64,000 nt of DNA from Bacteroidales bacterium (GCA_024401335.1 JAKSLH010000005.1:62001-126000); one strand, 5' to 3'; positions 53,897-63,346 are shown, numbered from the stretch's first letter. Notes: generated by a model not told the origin, from the sequence alone. Made by a program: numbers and translations.

Positions 53897-54538
53897 ATGA
53901 AAAAGTTATTTTTCGTAATGGCATTGGTCCTCTCATCAGTAATGACCTTTGCTCAATCTAAAACAAAAACTGCCGAGACTGCAATCATCATCATCGACAT
54001 GCAGAACGACTTTGTAGATCCTAAGGGCGCTTTGTGTGTCGCTGGCGCTAAGGCTACCATTCCTGCTATCGACGATCTCGCTAAGTATGGCCGCTCAAAG
54101 GGATGGCAGGTCGTTCACATCGTTCGCGAACACAGACCAAACGGACTCGACGTTGATGAGCCACGCGTTCCTTTGTTCACTGATGGCAAGCCTGGCTACT
54201 GCGTACCTGGCACATGGGGATGCGAAATAGTTCCTGGCATCTCTATCGAACCCGAAGACATGAGAGTGGTCAAGTTCCGCAACTCTGCTTTCTTCCAGAC
54301 TCAGCTCGACATGATACTTCGCCGTATGGGCGTTAAGAGGGTTATCTTGGCTGGAACTCAGTACCCTAACTGTGTTCGTGGCACTGCCAACGATGCAATG
54401 TCTCTCAATTATGAGACCATCTGCTGCCTAGACGCTTGCTCTGCTAAGACTCCTGAAGTTGCAGAAGCTAACGTTTTCGACATGAGAAACATGGGCATCA
54501 AGTGCATCTCACTTGAAGAAATCAAGGCTAAATACTAA
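53897..54538 (+). CDS. Exported cysteine hydrolase of the isochorismatase/nicotinamidase family
   Basis: A 213-residue hydrolase. The catalytic triad of the family is complete: Asp34 in IIDMQNDFVD, Lys126 in VVKFRNSAFF and Cys159 in QYPNCVRGTANDA. The first 20 residues (MKKLFFVMALVLSSVMTFAQ) form a clear Sec signal, so the enzyme acts in the periplasm or outside; most family members are cytoplasmic. It is most like nicotinamidase or amidase-type members; the substrate is not readable. It is followed by a terminator and then a porin gene in the same direction. Confidence 0.88.
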   Translation: MKKLFFVMALVLSSVMTFAQSKTKTAETAIIIIDMQNDFVDPKGALCVAGAKATIPAIDDLAKYGRSKGWQVVHIVREHRPNGLDVDEPRVPLFTDGKPGYCVPGTWGCEIVPGISIEPEDMRVVKFRNSAFFQTQLDMILRRMGVKRVILAGTQYPNCVRGTANDAMSLNYETICCLDACSAKTPEVAEANVFDMRNMGIKCISLEEIKAKY

Positions 54539-54574
54539 GCCATACACAGGCGTCAGCTATTAGACAATACCAAC

Positions 54575-54630
54575 AAAGGACCAGAACAGCTAACTTATAT
54601 GTTGATTGTTTCTGGTCCTTTCTGTTTCTT
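54575..54630 (+). terminator. Terminator of the cysteine hydrolase gene
   Basis: AAAGGACCAGAA (54575-54586) pairs perfectly with TTCTGGTCCTTT (54610-54621), followed by CTGTTTCTT. Confidence 0.75.
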
Positions 54631-54651
54631 ACTCATCACATAGACAATAAT

Positions 54652-55797
54652 ATGAAAACAAGAATAACTCTTTTGGCAACAGCTCTTTTGACTTCGGCCT
54701 GCCTCTCGCATGGACAGATAAAGATAGCGACAGAATCGGGCGATCTGAATATAACACTTAAGGGCAGAACTCATTTCGACGCCGGAGTATACGGCGGCGA
54801 TCTAGGCAAAAACAATGGTCATTCTACCAACGTCGTAAGAATGAACGACACAAGAATCGGATTCATAGCTAATTACGGAGAATCATGGAGCACAAAGGTC
54901 GAGGTAAGGTTTACTGGGGCAGCCGCTACTTTTACCGATTTATACTTTGGATACAAAACATCCGACAAATCAAGTTTGCAACTTGGTAATTTTTGGATGC
55001 CTTTTGGTTACGAAACATTAGGCCCTGCTTACCGATTTATCCAAAACTCATCAATAGATAAGGCTGTCGACGGTATATCAAGAAAACTAGGTTTGGCCTA
55101 CAATTACAATTCTGACCCTCTAAAATTCACCATAGGTGTTTTTTCCGATGGAAATGTCAACAGCATATCTACTAATCAGGGATATAACATTGCTGCCAAA
55201 CTGATAGCACGCCCTATTCTCAGCGACAAGCAGGTACTCCATTTGGGCGTGGCACCTTTGTTTACTCACACACCTAACTCAGCAACTTTCAACACATATT
55301 CACTGACCCAAAGCAACAGCATGGTCCTCTTGGGCAAGACATTTACCAACGATGATCAGTATAGCATTTTTCGCGCTGAAACGGAAGCTATATTCATATC
55401 TGGCAAGCTATATGCCGAATGCAGATACCAGCACGCACACATAAACACTCCTGGTGACGAGAATTCGGAAGTTGGAGGTTTCTACGTTCAAGGTGGCTTC
55501 TTGCTTATCGGCGAACAGCAGAACTACAGCAAGGCTAATGGCTATGCTACAAACGTATCAGCCAAGAACCTTGAGTTATGCGCCCGCTTTGGACATGCGG
55601 CTTACAATCAAGGGAAAGATTGGCAAACTACAGAAAATGACTTCACCATCGGATTGAACTACGGTATAAACAAGTATCTTCTTGCCCGTCTAAACTATTC
55701 TCATGGCCAATCTCACGCCAAGGATGATATAACGGACAAAGCACTTGAAAACCATAACTACAATGCTGTAGAGGCTAGACTGCAGTTCGTTTTCTAA
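54652..55797 (+). CDS. Phosphate-selective porin OprO/OprP-like outer-membrane protein
   Basis: A 381-residue 16-strand-type porin. The start MKTRITLLATALLTSACLSHG gives a signal peptide ending before QIKIATESG. ITLKGRTHFDAGVYGG is the OprO/P-type first strand, RMNDTRIGFIANYGESWSTKVEVRF and LQLGNFWMPFGYE follow, and the last strand ends EARLQFVF with a terminal Phe. Such porins often carry phosphate or other anions, but selectivity cannot be read here. The terminator before it suggests its own promoter, although none is clear. Confidence 0.85.
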   Translation: MKTRITLLATALLTSACLSHGQIKIATESGDLNITLKGRTHFDAGVYGGDLGKNNGHSTNVVRMNDTRIGFIANYGESWSTKVEVRFTGAAATFTDLYFGYKTSDKSSLQLGNFWMPFGYETLGPAYRFIQNSSIDKAVDGISRKLGLAYNYNSDPLKFTIGVFSDGNVNSISTNQGYNIAAKLIARPILSDKQVLHLGVAPLFTHTPNSATFNTYSLTQSNSMVLLGKTFTNDDQYSIFRAETEAIFISGKLYAECRYQHAHINTPGDENSEVGGFYVQGGFLLIGEQQNYSKANGYATNVSAKNLELCARFGHAAYNQGKDWQTTENDFTIGLNYGINKYLLARLNYSHGQSHAKDDITDKALENHNYNAVEARLQFVF

Positions 55798-55813
55798 AAA
55801 ATGATCGCATATA

Positions 55814-55857
55814 ACAAAAGACAGGGCTTTCTGCATTTCAGAGAGCCCTGTCTTTGT
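55814..55857. terminator. Bidirectional terminator between porin and fhs
   Basis: ACAAAAGACAGGGCTTTCTG (55814-55833) pairs with CAGAGAGCCCTGTCTTTGT (55839-55857) with one bulge and one wobble; T-rich on both sides. Confidence 0.82.
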
Positions 55858-55874
55858 TTATATACTAATATCCG

Positions 55875-57542
55875 TTAGAACAATCCTGTTATCTTGCCAT
55901 TGGCATCGATATCGATGTTCTCGGCAGCAGGATGAGAAGGGAGGCCAGGCATACGCATCATTTCGCCAGTCAGCGGGATGATGAATCCAGCGCCAGCGGC
56001 CAGTTCAATGTTGCGAACTGTAATATTGAAACCAGTAGGTCGACCAATCTTCTGAGGATCGTCTGAGAGAGACTTTTGAGTCTTTGCTATACAGATAGGC
56101 AAGCCGGACATGCCAAGATCCTTGATGCGTTGAAGATCCTTCTTAGCCTGTGTAGAATATTCTACCTCATCGGCACCATATATCTCAGTAGCGATGCGAC
56201 TTATCTTCTTCTCTATTGATTCAGACCATTTATACAATGGTTCGAAATTGGCCTTGCCACTCTCGGCAGCGTTAACAACAGCCTGAGCAAGGTTTTCAGC
56301 ACCCAAGCCACCCTTTGACCATACATCGGCGACATGAGCCTCGACACCAAGTTCCTGACATCTAGCCTGAACAGCATGTATCTCGGCATCAGTATCATCA
56401 ACGAAATGGTTAATAGCAACAATAGGAGTCACCTTATACTTGCGCATATTCTCGATATGCTTCTCAAGATTAGCCATACCACGAAGCAAAGCGCTTACAT
56501 CCTCCTTTTTAAGGCTAGCTACTGGGACACCACCATGATACTTCAATGCACGGATAGTAGCCACAAGCACGACGGCACAAGGTTTAAGACCAGCTTGTAC
56601 GCACTTTATATCGAAGAACTTCTCTGCACCCAAATCGGAAGCAAAGCCCGCTTCAGTAACCACATAATCGGCAAGAGACAAGCCCATTCTGGTAGCAATT
56701 ATGGTATTAGTACCTTGAGCGATATTGGCAAAAGGACCACCATGGATGATGGCGGGCGTCTTACCGATAGTCTGAACAAGGTTAGGCTTGATAGCATCCT
56801 TAAGAAGAGCCGCCATAGCGCCCTCAGCCTTAAGGTCGCGAGCGAATATGTCTTTACCATCAAAAGTCTGACCAACATATATATTGCCCAAACGGCGCTT
56901 AAGGTCCTCCATATTATCAGAGAGGCATAATATAGCCATCACTTCAGAAGCCGCAGTAATGTCGAAGCCCGTTTCACGAGGCACTCCGTCGGAAGTGCCA
57001 CCCATACCAACCATGACATGTCGGAGAGCACGGTCGTTCATATCCATGACACGCTTCCACTTTACCGTTCTAGGATCAATGCCGAGGTTATTAGTCTTAC
57101 TCTGGAGATTATTGTCGATAAGAGCCGCGAGGAGATTATGAGCCTTTTCAATAGCATTGAAGTCGCCAGTAAAATGGAGATTGATATCCTCCATAGGCAA
57201 CACCTGAGAATAGCCTCCACCAGTTGCACCACCCTTGATACCAAACACAGGGCCAAGAGATGGCTCACGCAATACAGCAATAGTCTTCTTGCCTATTCTT
57301 GACAATCCATCAGCGAGGCCGATAGAAACAGTAGTCTTACCCTCACCAGCAGGAGTAGGAGAGATGGCCGTAACCAATATAAGCTTGCTGCTATTTATTT
57401 TACTATAATCAATAAGATCAAGAGGTAGTTTGGCCTTGTATTTGCCATACATCTCGATATCATCGTCGCTCACACCTATTTTAGCGGCAATATGAGCAAT
57501 AGGAGACATCTTGACTGAATTGGCTATTTCTATATCTGTCAT
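55875..57542 (-). CDS. fhs: Formate-tetrahydrofolate ligase
   Basis: Makes 10-formyl-tetrahydrofolate from formate, ATP and tetrahydrofolate. The 555-residue protein has TPAGEGKTTVSIGLADGL (P-loop-like, near 65), EPSLGPVFGIKGGATGGGY, MNDRALRHVMVG and the C-terminal MRMPGLPSHPAAENID, all diagnostic. The start at 57542 (MTDIEIANSV) is preferred over the in-frame ATG at 57566. A minus-strand CATCTTTG at 57564-57571 may be its -7. It is the partner of purU in one-carbon flow. It is monocistronic. Confidence 0.96.
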   Translation of the reverse strand: MTDIEIANSVKMSPIAHIAAKIGVSDDDIEMYGKYKAKLPLDLIDYSKINSSKLILVTAISPTPAGEGKTTVSIGLADGLSRIGKKTIAVLREPSLGPVFGIKGGATGGGYSQVLPMEDINLHFTGDFNAIEKAHNLLAALIDNNLQSKTNNLGIDPRTVKWKRVMDMNDRALRHVMVGMGGTSDGVPRETGFDITAASEVMAILCLSDNMEDLKRRLGNIYVGQTFDGKDIFARDLKAEGAMAALLKDAIKPNLVQTIGKTPAIIHGGPFANIAQGTNTIIATRMGLSLADYVVTEAGFASDLGAEKFFDIKCVQAGLKPCAVVLVATIRALKYHGGVPVASLKKEDVSALLRGMANLEKHIENMRKYKVTPIVAINHFVDDTDAEIHAVQARCQELGVEAHVADVWSKGGLGAENLAQAVVNAAESGKANFEPLYKWSESIEKKISRIATEIYGADEVEYSTQAKKDLQRIKDLGMSGLPICIAKTQKSLSDDPQKIGRPTGFNITVRNIELAAGAGFIIPLTGEMMRMPGLPSHPAAENIDIDANGKITGLF

Positions 57543-57664
57543 AACGCATATTAAATTACCACACAAAGATGCATATTTTTCTTTAACGAAGATATATCAT
57601 CACCCAAAATACAACACAAAAACAGTATAAAAAGTTTAAAGATACACGAATATAGTCAAAGAAG

Positions 57665-60600
57665 CTATACGCCAAGCTTTAGGCGTTCAGAGTGCAAGAG
57701 GTCCTTATCGCTACCTAATGACATGCGCATATGCCAGTAGGCTTCGACATCCTTATAGACATAGTTATGCAAGACCGCTTCCCGGTAATAAGGATTGTCA
57801 TCTATATCGTATTGCTTATTTATCTCTTCTAGTTCATTACGCATCAACTGACAGATATGCTTTGTCTGTTCAACGTAGTTCATGGTAGATAATTCATTGC
57901 GAGAAATGCGAGGCATGACCTTATTCACTATCCATCCATTCTTGAGGTTGAAAGGCTGAACCTTGGACGCCACCATACCATTTCCATAAACCACTATAGG
58001 CAAAATATCTACGGAGAGTTTTTCTGCCAAAAGGAAAGCCCCCTTATGAAATCTATGAATACGGCAGTCGGCGCTACGAGTTCCCTCAGGGAAGACAACA
58101 ATAGAGTAGCCACGATCGATGCACGACCTCATCTTGTCAATCATCTCATCACTACCCTCATCAGCATTATAGAAGTCGCAGTATTTAGTCAGAGGTCCAA
58201 AGAATGGAGAGTTGACAACCCAAGACTTAGTGATGCACACAATCTTGGGCGAGATTGAAAGCACATAGAGAAGATCGATGAAAGACTGATGGTTGGCTAC
58301 AATCACACAAGGAGAAGATATGTCGACCTTGCCAATGTTGGTGACAGGGAAGGACAATCCCATAATCCAGTAAATAGCCTTCATGCATAACCACAATATA
58401 TAATGCGCCACCGTCTTTTTATAAGCATTCTTCATTGGCAGAATGAACAGAAGGCCCAATGCTATATATGCTATAATACAACACATGAGGAAGATACCGT
58501 AATAGGCTATTGAACGCAATAGATTCTTGACAGTATATGGTTGTCCCTTCTTGGCAGGATTACTGATGAATATGCGGAACAGGATAGGCTGAACGACATA
58601 GGAGGTGAAAATCACCGCCACCAAACCGAAAATGCTGAGATATCCTATAGACTTGCAGGCAGGATGCTGTGCGAAAACCTGTACACCCAATCCTATAACG
58701 ATAGCCAGTCCAGACAGAGCAATAGCTGTCTTATGAGATAAGAACATGTCTTTTTCACCCTTATAGCGAGATAGCAGGCCATCCATGATGAAGATGCTAA
58801 AATCGTCACCTACGCCAAAGATAAATGTAGAAAGGATGATGTTAACCACATTGAACTCGACGCCGAAAAGAGCCATCATGCCAAGGATGATAACCCAACT
58901 GATGCACATCGGCAAGAATGTCATGATGAAGAGTTCGAAACGGGTGTAGGACAAGAGCAGAACAAGACCGACAAGGATTGAAGATAGGAGAAGAATATAG
59001 TTGAAATTGCTGATAATGCCAGAGGTAGCCTTACGGACAAAATATCCCATATCGGTCACCACAGTCCCCCTGCACATTGACAGTTCGTCCATTATCGCAT
59101 CCTTATTAGAATTGGATATAGATAAGTTGACATAAAGCATCAACGTGCTATCCTTCTGAGAGAGATAGTCTTCAAAAGCTGAAGGCATATCACCATTCTC
59201 AGACAAGGCCGACACCTCAGTATCTATGATATCTTTGAAACGAGAAAAAGCAGAAAGTTCAAAGCCATTAGTCAAAGCAGCCTTGTCAAGAGCCGAAAAA
59301 GTCTGCTGTCTCTTCTCTGAAGTCCAATAACTATTCCATCTATCTTCTCTATCTTGACGCACAGAGTCGCTCTGAAGGAACCAAGGAGAAAGAGAAGTAT
59401 AGCCATATATGCCAGGAATCTCATTGATAGCAGAGGTCAGAAGTTCACCATTTCTCGCCAGTTCGTCATAACTATGACCAGTCACGACCAATGTCGCGTG
59501 ATGCGAAGTGTCGTTAGGCATAACCGTTGACTCAACTACCTGCTGAGATTTTTCAACCCATTCATCGCCATGATAGTTGAGATTATTCATATCACTACTG
59601 AAGCCCACATTGTTGAAGAAACACAAGCCGACGATTACCAATAAAACTAAGACACCTACCAAGACACGATTAGAAGAGTAGTCGTAGCCAGCAAATCTCT
59701 CAATCATTCGCAGAGCGAAACTTTTCTTCTGACTAGCATTAGGGACAAGGAAATGAGGCATAAAGATAAGACAAAACAGAAGAGTTCCCACCAAAGCTGC
59801 GGCGGCGAATATTCCCAAGTCCTGCAATATCTTAGAATCTGTGAATATAAGTCCAACAAAAGCGCCAATAGTCGTTATGCTACCCACCGTCATAGGATAG
59901 GCCATTTCGCTGACAAGCTGCTCAATGCTTTCAGAATGGAGGCTATGAGTAAGCATGTGTATCGAATAACTCATAGCCAGGCCCAAGACCATAGCGCCCG
60001 TACCGACAGATATGAGAGAGAGCTGCATACCAAGCATAGAGGTGAATGCAAAGGCAAACAACGCACCATAGCATACTGGAAGTATTATGAGTAGTACTGC
60101 GCGTTTGCGCTTAAACACCATAAAAATAACGACTGCTGTAAGAGCTAGCGAGATAGTAACCGTAACCGTCTCGTCACGCTTGACCTGGCCAGAATTGCAT
60201 ACTGCTACAACGGGAGCTCCATAGGCATATATAGAGACACCCATTACATCACCAACACTTTGAGAGACATTCCTTATGCAATCAACAACCTTAGCATTGT
60301 CGCCCGTTTTAGAGAAGTCATCATGCATAGTAATGAACATCACAAGACGTCCGTCGGACATCATGAAGCCATCTTGCATAGAGATGTTATTGTCAGGCTT
60401 AATAGTCTGTAGCTTAGCCAAGGCACTCATAGCAATACCCATAGGGTCGGCAGACAGCAATCGTGCATAACCGACACCAAGAGGACCTGCGAGCAACTGA
60501 CGGTTCTCTACCATCTTAGCAGTTATGGCGTTATCGGTTGTCAGGCTGTCGACAGACAGGTAGTCGTCGGCAGTAAGAAGATAAGGCAAATGAGAATAGA

Positions 60601-60949
60601 CATAGTCAAGCAACTCATCTTCTGATTCATCGTCATAATATAGAGATAAAGACAAAGCGTCACCCACCATTCGCTCTAGTGAATCGGCAAACATCTCTGC
60701 CGCTGTGTATATATCAGAATCGCCATTAGTATCTTCGACCACGACAATAATCTTGTCCATAGCCTTCATGTTCTTCATCACGAAGTCACTCTCTTTGCTT
60801 TGTGACGGGAAGAAGCTAGATATATTTTCGTCTACACGTACATTAGCAGTGAGTAGAACCATTGTCAGTGTAGAGAACACCAATAGGATCCACATAAGCG
60901 ATTTACGCGGAGCGAGAAATGAATAAATGGACAGGAAAAGTCGTTTCAT
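57665..60949 (-). CDS. MMPL/RND-type lipid exporter fused to a PlsC-type acyltransferase
   Basis: A 1094-residue two-part membrane protein. Residues 1-800 are an MMPL/RND exporter: TM1 near 18-38, a first extracytoplasmic loop (about 40-260), a cluster of helices (about 265-420, GTGAMVLGLAMSYSIH), a second loop (about 455-640) and a second cluster with FGVGDDFSIFIMDGLL. The C-terminal part (about 865-1060) is a lysophospholipid-type acyltransferase: NHQSFIDLLYVLS near 886 (NHx4D) and FPEGTRS near 955. The exporter and the acyltransferase are therefore joined in one chain. Last gene of the operon from 63112. Substrate unknown; by analogy with aryl-polyene/flexirubin clusters, an acyl lipid is likely. 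Confidence 0.9.
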   Translation of the reverse strand: MKRLFLSIYSFLAPRKSLMWILLVFSTLTMVLLTANVRVDENISSFFPSQSKESDFVMKNMKAMDKIIVVVEDTNGDSDIYTAAEMFADSLERMVGDALSLSLYYDDESEDELLDYVYSHLPYLLTADDYLSVDSLTTDNAITAKMVENRQLLAGPLGVGYARLLSADPMGIAMSALAKLQTIKPDNNISMQDGFMMSDGRLVMFITMHDDFSKTGDNAKVVDCIRNVSQSVGDVMGVSIYAYGAPVVAVCNSGQVKRDETVTVTISLALTAVVIFMVFKRKRAVLLIILPVCYGALFAFAFTSMLGMQLSLISVGTGAMVLGLAMSYSIHMLTHSLHSESIEQLVSEMAYPMTVGSITTIGAFVGLIFTDSKILQDLGIFAAAALVGTLLFCLIFMPHFLVPNASQKKSFALRMIERFAGYDYSSNRVLVGVLVLLVIVGLCFFNNVGFSSDMNNLNYHGDEWVEKSQQVVESTVMPNDTSHHATLVVTGHSYDELARNGELLTSAINEIPGIYGYTSLSPWFLQSDSVRQDREDRWNSYWTSEKRQQTFSALDKAALTNGFELSAFSRFKDIIDTEVSALSENGDMPSAFEDYLSQKDSTLMLYVNLSISNSNKDAIMDELSMCRGTVVTDMGYFVRKATSGIISNFNYILLLSSILVGLVLLLSYTRFELFIMTFLPMCISWVIILGMMALFGVEFNVVNIILSTFIFGVGDDFSIFIMDGLLSRYKGEKDMFLSHKTAIALSGLAIVIGLGVQVFAQHPACKSIGYLSIFGLVAVIFTSYVVQPILFRIFISNPAKKGQPYTVKNLLRSIAYYGIFLMCCIIAYIALGLLFILPMKNAYKKTVAHYILWLCMKAIYWIMGLSFPVTNIGKVDISSPCVIVANHQSFIDLLYVLSISPKIVCITKSWVVNSPFFGPLTKYCDFYNADEGSDEMIDKMRSCIDRGYSIVVFPEGTRSADCRIHRFHKGAFLLAEKLSVDILPIVVYGNGMVASKVQPFNLKNGWIVNKVMPRISRNELSTMNYVEQTKHICQLMRNELEEINKQYDIDDNPYYREAVLHNYVYKDVEAYWHMRMSLGSDKDLLHSERLKLGV

Positions 60950-60987
60950 GTAGCAAAGTTACATCTTTCACGACAAAAGGGGGCATG

Positions 60988-62145
60988 TTACTTCCGGAAT
61001 ATTCGGATAATGAGATAAGAGAGCACCCCAAAAACAGAGCCGCACACAATAGAAAAGGGAACTGCGCCTACAGCATATTGTACGAATGTATCCTTCACAC
61101 TCTCAATGGTAAGACTATTGATATCGATAGCCGCATCAGAGCCAAGAATACATCCACCAATCTTCATGCTGTAATATAGCACAAACGGGATAACAGGAGG
61201 CAGACTGACATTGGAGAAAGCAAGCACGATAATCTTGTTGAGCCTAAGGAAATGAGCAGAAGCAAAAGCCACTACAGTCTGCAAGCCCCAAATAGGCATA
61301 GTGCCAATCATTGCCCCGACACCAACGGCACAAGCGAGACGAGATGCGCTCTCAGTACTATGGATAAGAGTGCGATCAATCCATCGTACAAAACACTTAG
61401 GATAAAAATAGAGCAGGGCACAGATTACGAGTACCGTATTAAGAATGCTAATACGTGTAAAGTCACGCAAAGGTCGGAAATGCGACACCCTGTCTTCGGG
61501 ATAGAGCACGTTGATAGGTACGTTCATGACCTTAACGTCGTTCCATGCCAGACGAACTATTGACTCAACCTCGAATTCATAACGAGGGGTAAAGAAATGC
61601 ATGTCCTGCATTGGCGTGAGAGGATAAAGACGATATCCGCTCTGAGTATCGGCCAGAGTCTGTAGTGTCTCAACCTTAAACCAGAAGTTAGAGAACTTAT
61701 TAGCGAAAGTATTTTTGCCAGGCATCCCGTCGGCCTGAAGGTTACGGGCACCAATTATCATAGCACCTTCATTCTGCTCCAACGCGTCAATAAAAACTGG
61801 CATGTCGGAGGCATAATGCTGTCCATCAGAATCCATTGTTACAGCGTAGCTGAAACCAGCCTCAGCAGCCTTACGAAGAGCCAGTTTCAACGCATATCCC
61901 TTGCCGTGATTCTTACCGTCAAGGTATTCAATGACGTTGAGAGTATAACCAGATGTCTGAGGTACAAGGTCGAGTAATATCTGATGAGTATCATCAGTAG
62001 AACCGTCATTGACAACAAACACGTCGGCACACCACTCCCCTACTTCGGCTATGACACGGGCAAGAGTGCCTGCATTATTGTATGTAGGAAGAATAGCACA
62101 GCAATGCAATGACTGCATTTTCTGCTTGCAAACGTCTGCTGTCAT
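60988..62145 (-). CDS. Family 2 glycosyltransferase fused to a DUF2062 membrane domain
   Basis: A 385-residue protein. Residues 10-230 are a GT2 (dolichol-phosphate-mannose synthase-like) domain: CCAILPTYNNAGTL, VFVVNDGSTDDT and TMDSDGQHYASDM (DxD), with QSGYRLYP as in polyprenyl-phosphate glycosyltransferases. A helix near 230-255 follows, then the DUF2062 domain (about 285-385) with GVGAMIGTMPIWGLQT and SLPPVIPFVLYYS. Start at 62145 is 10 nt after the FabZ-like stop; an ATG at 62118 is possible. Such fusions occur in aryl-polyene and flexirubin gene clusters, which supports a role in glycolipid making. Confidence 0.88.
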   Translation of the reverse strand: MTADVCKQKMQSLHCCAILPTYNNAGTLARVIAEVGEWCADVFVVNDGSTDDTHQILLDLVPQTSGYTLNVIEYLDGKNHGKGYALKLALRKAAEAGFSYAVTMDSDGQHYASDMPVFIDALEQNEGAMIIGARNLQADGMPGKNTFANKFSNFWFKVETLQTLADTQSGYRLYPLTPMQDMHFFTPRYEFEVESIVRLAWNDVKVMNVPINVLYPEDRVSHFRPLRDFTRISILNTVLVICALLYFYPKCFVRWIDRTLIHSTESASRLACAVGVGAMIGTMPIWGLQTVVAFASAHFLRLNKIIVLAFSNVSLPPVIPFVLYYSMKIGGCILGSDAAIDINSLTIESVKDTFVQYAVGAVPFSIVCGSVFGVLSYLIIRIFRK

Positions 62146-62155
62146 CTGGGAAAGA

Positions 62156-62497
62156 TTAAGCCAAAGTACCCTTCATCTTCATCAGAGCGATGCCCTCTGA
62201 CGACGCAATGTCGGCCGTCACTACTTTATCAGCACATGACACGTTGACAGTAAGCGGAGTTCCATCGGGGATTATTGTCTGAAGATACTTTATCTCCTTG
62301 ACTGCACCGAAATGAGTTTTGATGCCAAGTATGTCCTCAGCACATTTGCGAACTATAAGCATACTCATCACACCAGGGAGAACAGGATTGCCAGGGAAAT
62401 GACCATCGAATACACGATGCTTAGGATCGAGCATCACTGTAAATGTAGCGCCATTATCGGTTACATTTTTAGAAGCTATAGTAAAAAGAGTATTCAT
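62156..62497 (-). CDS. FabZ-like hot-dog (3-hydroxyacyl-ACP dehydratase-like) protein
   Basis: A 113-residue single hot-dog protein. VFDGHFPGNPVLPGVM (about 29-44) is the FabA/FabZ signature with the catalytic His33 in place. The glutamate that pairs with it, four residues after the PGV in E. coli FabZ (PGVLILE), is replaced by Leu47 (PGVMSML). It is therefore either a dehydratase that uses another acidic residue (Glu54 is near), or a binding or thioesterase-like member. It resembles the small dehydratase-like proteins of aryl-polyene clusters. The gene lies 6 nt after the LolA-like gene. Confidence 0.82.
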   Translation of the reverse strand: MNTLFTIASKNVTDNGATFTVMLDPKHRVFDGHFPGNPVLPGVMSMLIVRKCAEDILGIKTHFGAVKEIKYLQTIIPDGTPLTVNVSCADKVVTADIASSEGIALMKMKGTLA

Positions 62498-62503
62498 TGG
62501 CTG

Positions 62504-63112
62504 TTACTTTTTTGTTATTACCTGATTTGAATAGATATATTCTGAATAGTTGCCCGCCCCTTCATCCATCTTCATGATGCCAAGAGTATTATCGTTATTA
62601 TAGCGGAGAACTATCTGTTTGATATATTTCTTTACGCGAATGTTTTTAGGATTTATCACTATGGTGAAAAAATCAGATGTCTGGAAATACTTCACATCAC
62701 TCTTATCGGACAACGAAGCGAAGTCACCGGTTACACAAGCCTTAATCATCATGATCATCTGGCTAACTGCAGGATTCTGCTTAGCACTTACGGTGTTTGA
62801 CTTGCCTGCAGAAGTCGTTGTTATATTACTACCCGATATGATTATATCGTTGCCTAGAGGCTCTGTATAATGGAGAGACAAACAATCGTCATTCCGCCTA
62901 TAGCTCATTTCCCCTACACTCTTTTGAACATCGGCAAGCATGACACTCTTTTTATATGCGACAAAATCTGCATCAATTGTCTCTATCATGGCGTTGGCGG
63001 ACTTAAGCTCAGACAGACGACCGGATGCATCAGACAGTTCGATACCATAATCCTGTGCAACAGCAATTACCGGCATCAAGAGCAATAATATGTATATGAG
63101 TGTTTTTTTCAT
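62504..63112 (-). CDS. LolA-like outer-membrane lipoprotein carrier
   Basis: A 202-residue exported protein. The start at 63112 (MKKTLIYILLLLMPVIAVAQ) gives a signal peptide. The mature part is one LolA-type fold: ETIDADFVAYKKSVMLAD, GEMSYRRNDDCLSLHY and NPKNIRVKKYIKQIVLRYN; it is diverged from true LolA. In aryl-polyene-like clusters such a protein carries the lipid product through the periplasm. It is the first gene of the leftward four-gene operon; a minus-strand TAACTTTG (63130-63137) is a candidate -7. Confidence 0.8.
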   Translation of the reverse strand: MKKTLIYILLLLMPVIAVAQDYGIELSDASGRLSELKSANAMIETIDADFVAYKKSVMLADVQKSVGEMSYRRNDDCLSLHYTEPLGNDIIISGSNITTTSAGKSNTVSAKQNPAVSQMIMMIKACVTGDFASLSDKSDVKYFQTSDFFTIVINPKNIRVKKYIKQIVLRYNNDNTLGIMKMDEGAGNYSEYIYSNQVITKK

Positions 63113-63129
63113 TGGATGTCTACAATGCA

Positions 63130-63137
63130 CAAAGTTA
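63130..63137 (-). promoter_or_regulatory. -7 element of the LolA-like/MMPL operon
   Basis: Minus strand TAACTTTG, consensus match, 17 nt before the ATG; TTTG lies 17 nt further upstream (63155-63158), slightly closer than usual. Confidence 0.45.
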
Positions 63138-63320
63138 CGAAATAATCCTTATTTCAAAAAACACCGCACAGATCATGCCAAATAGGAGTCTTGCATACAG
63201 GCTCAAGATACAACACCACCAAATGCTAAGAGACATAGTATATACACTTTTTGAGAGATGAGACTATGCATGACAAAAGTATTTAAGAAGTAATAACATA
63301 CATTTATCGATGATATTTCT

Positions 63321-63328
63321 TAACTTTG
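63321..63328 (+). promoter_or_regulatory. -7 element of the GT2 gene
   Basis: TAACTTTG, 18 nt before the ATG at 63347. No TTG at the usual spacing. Confidence 0.45.
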
Positions 63329-63346
63329 CAACAACTTTCGTCTGAA

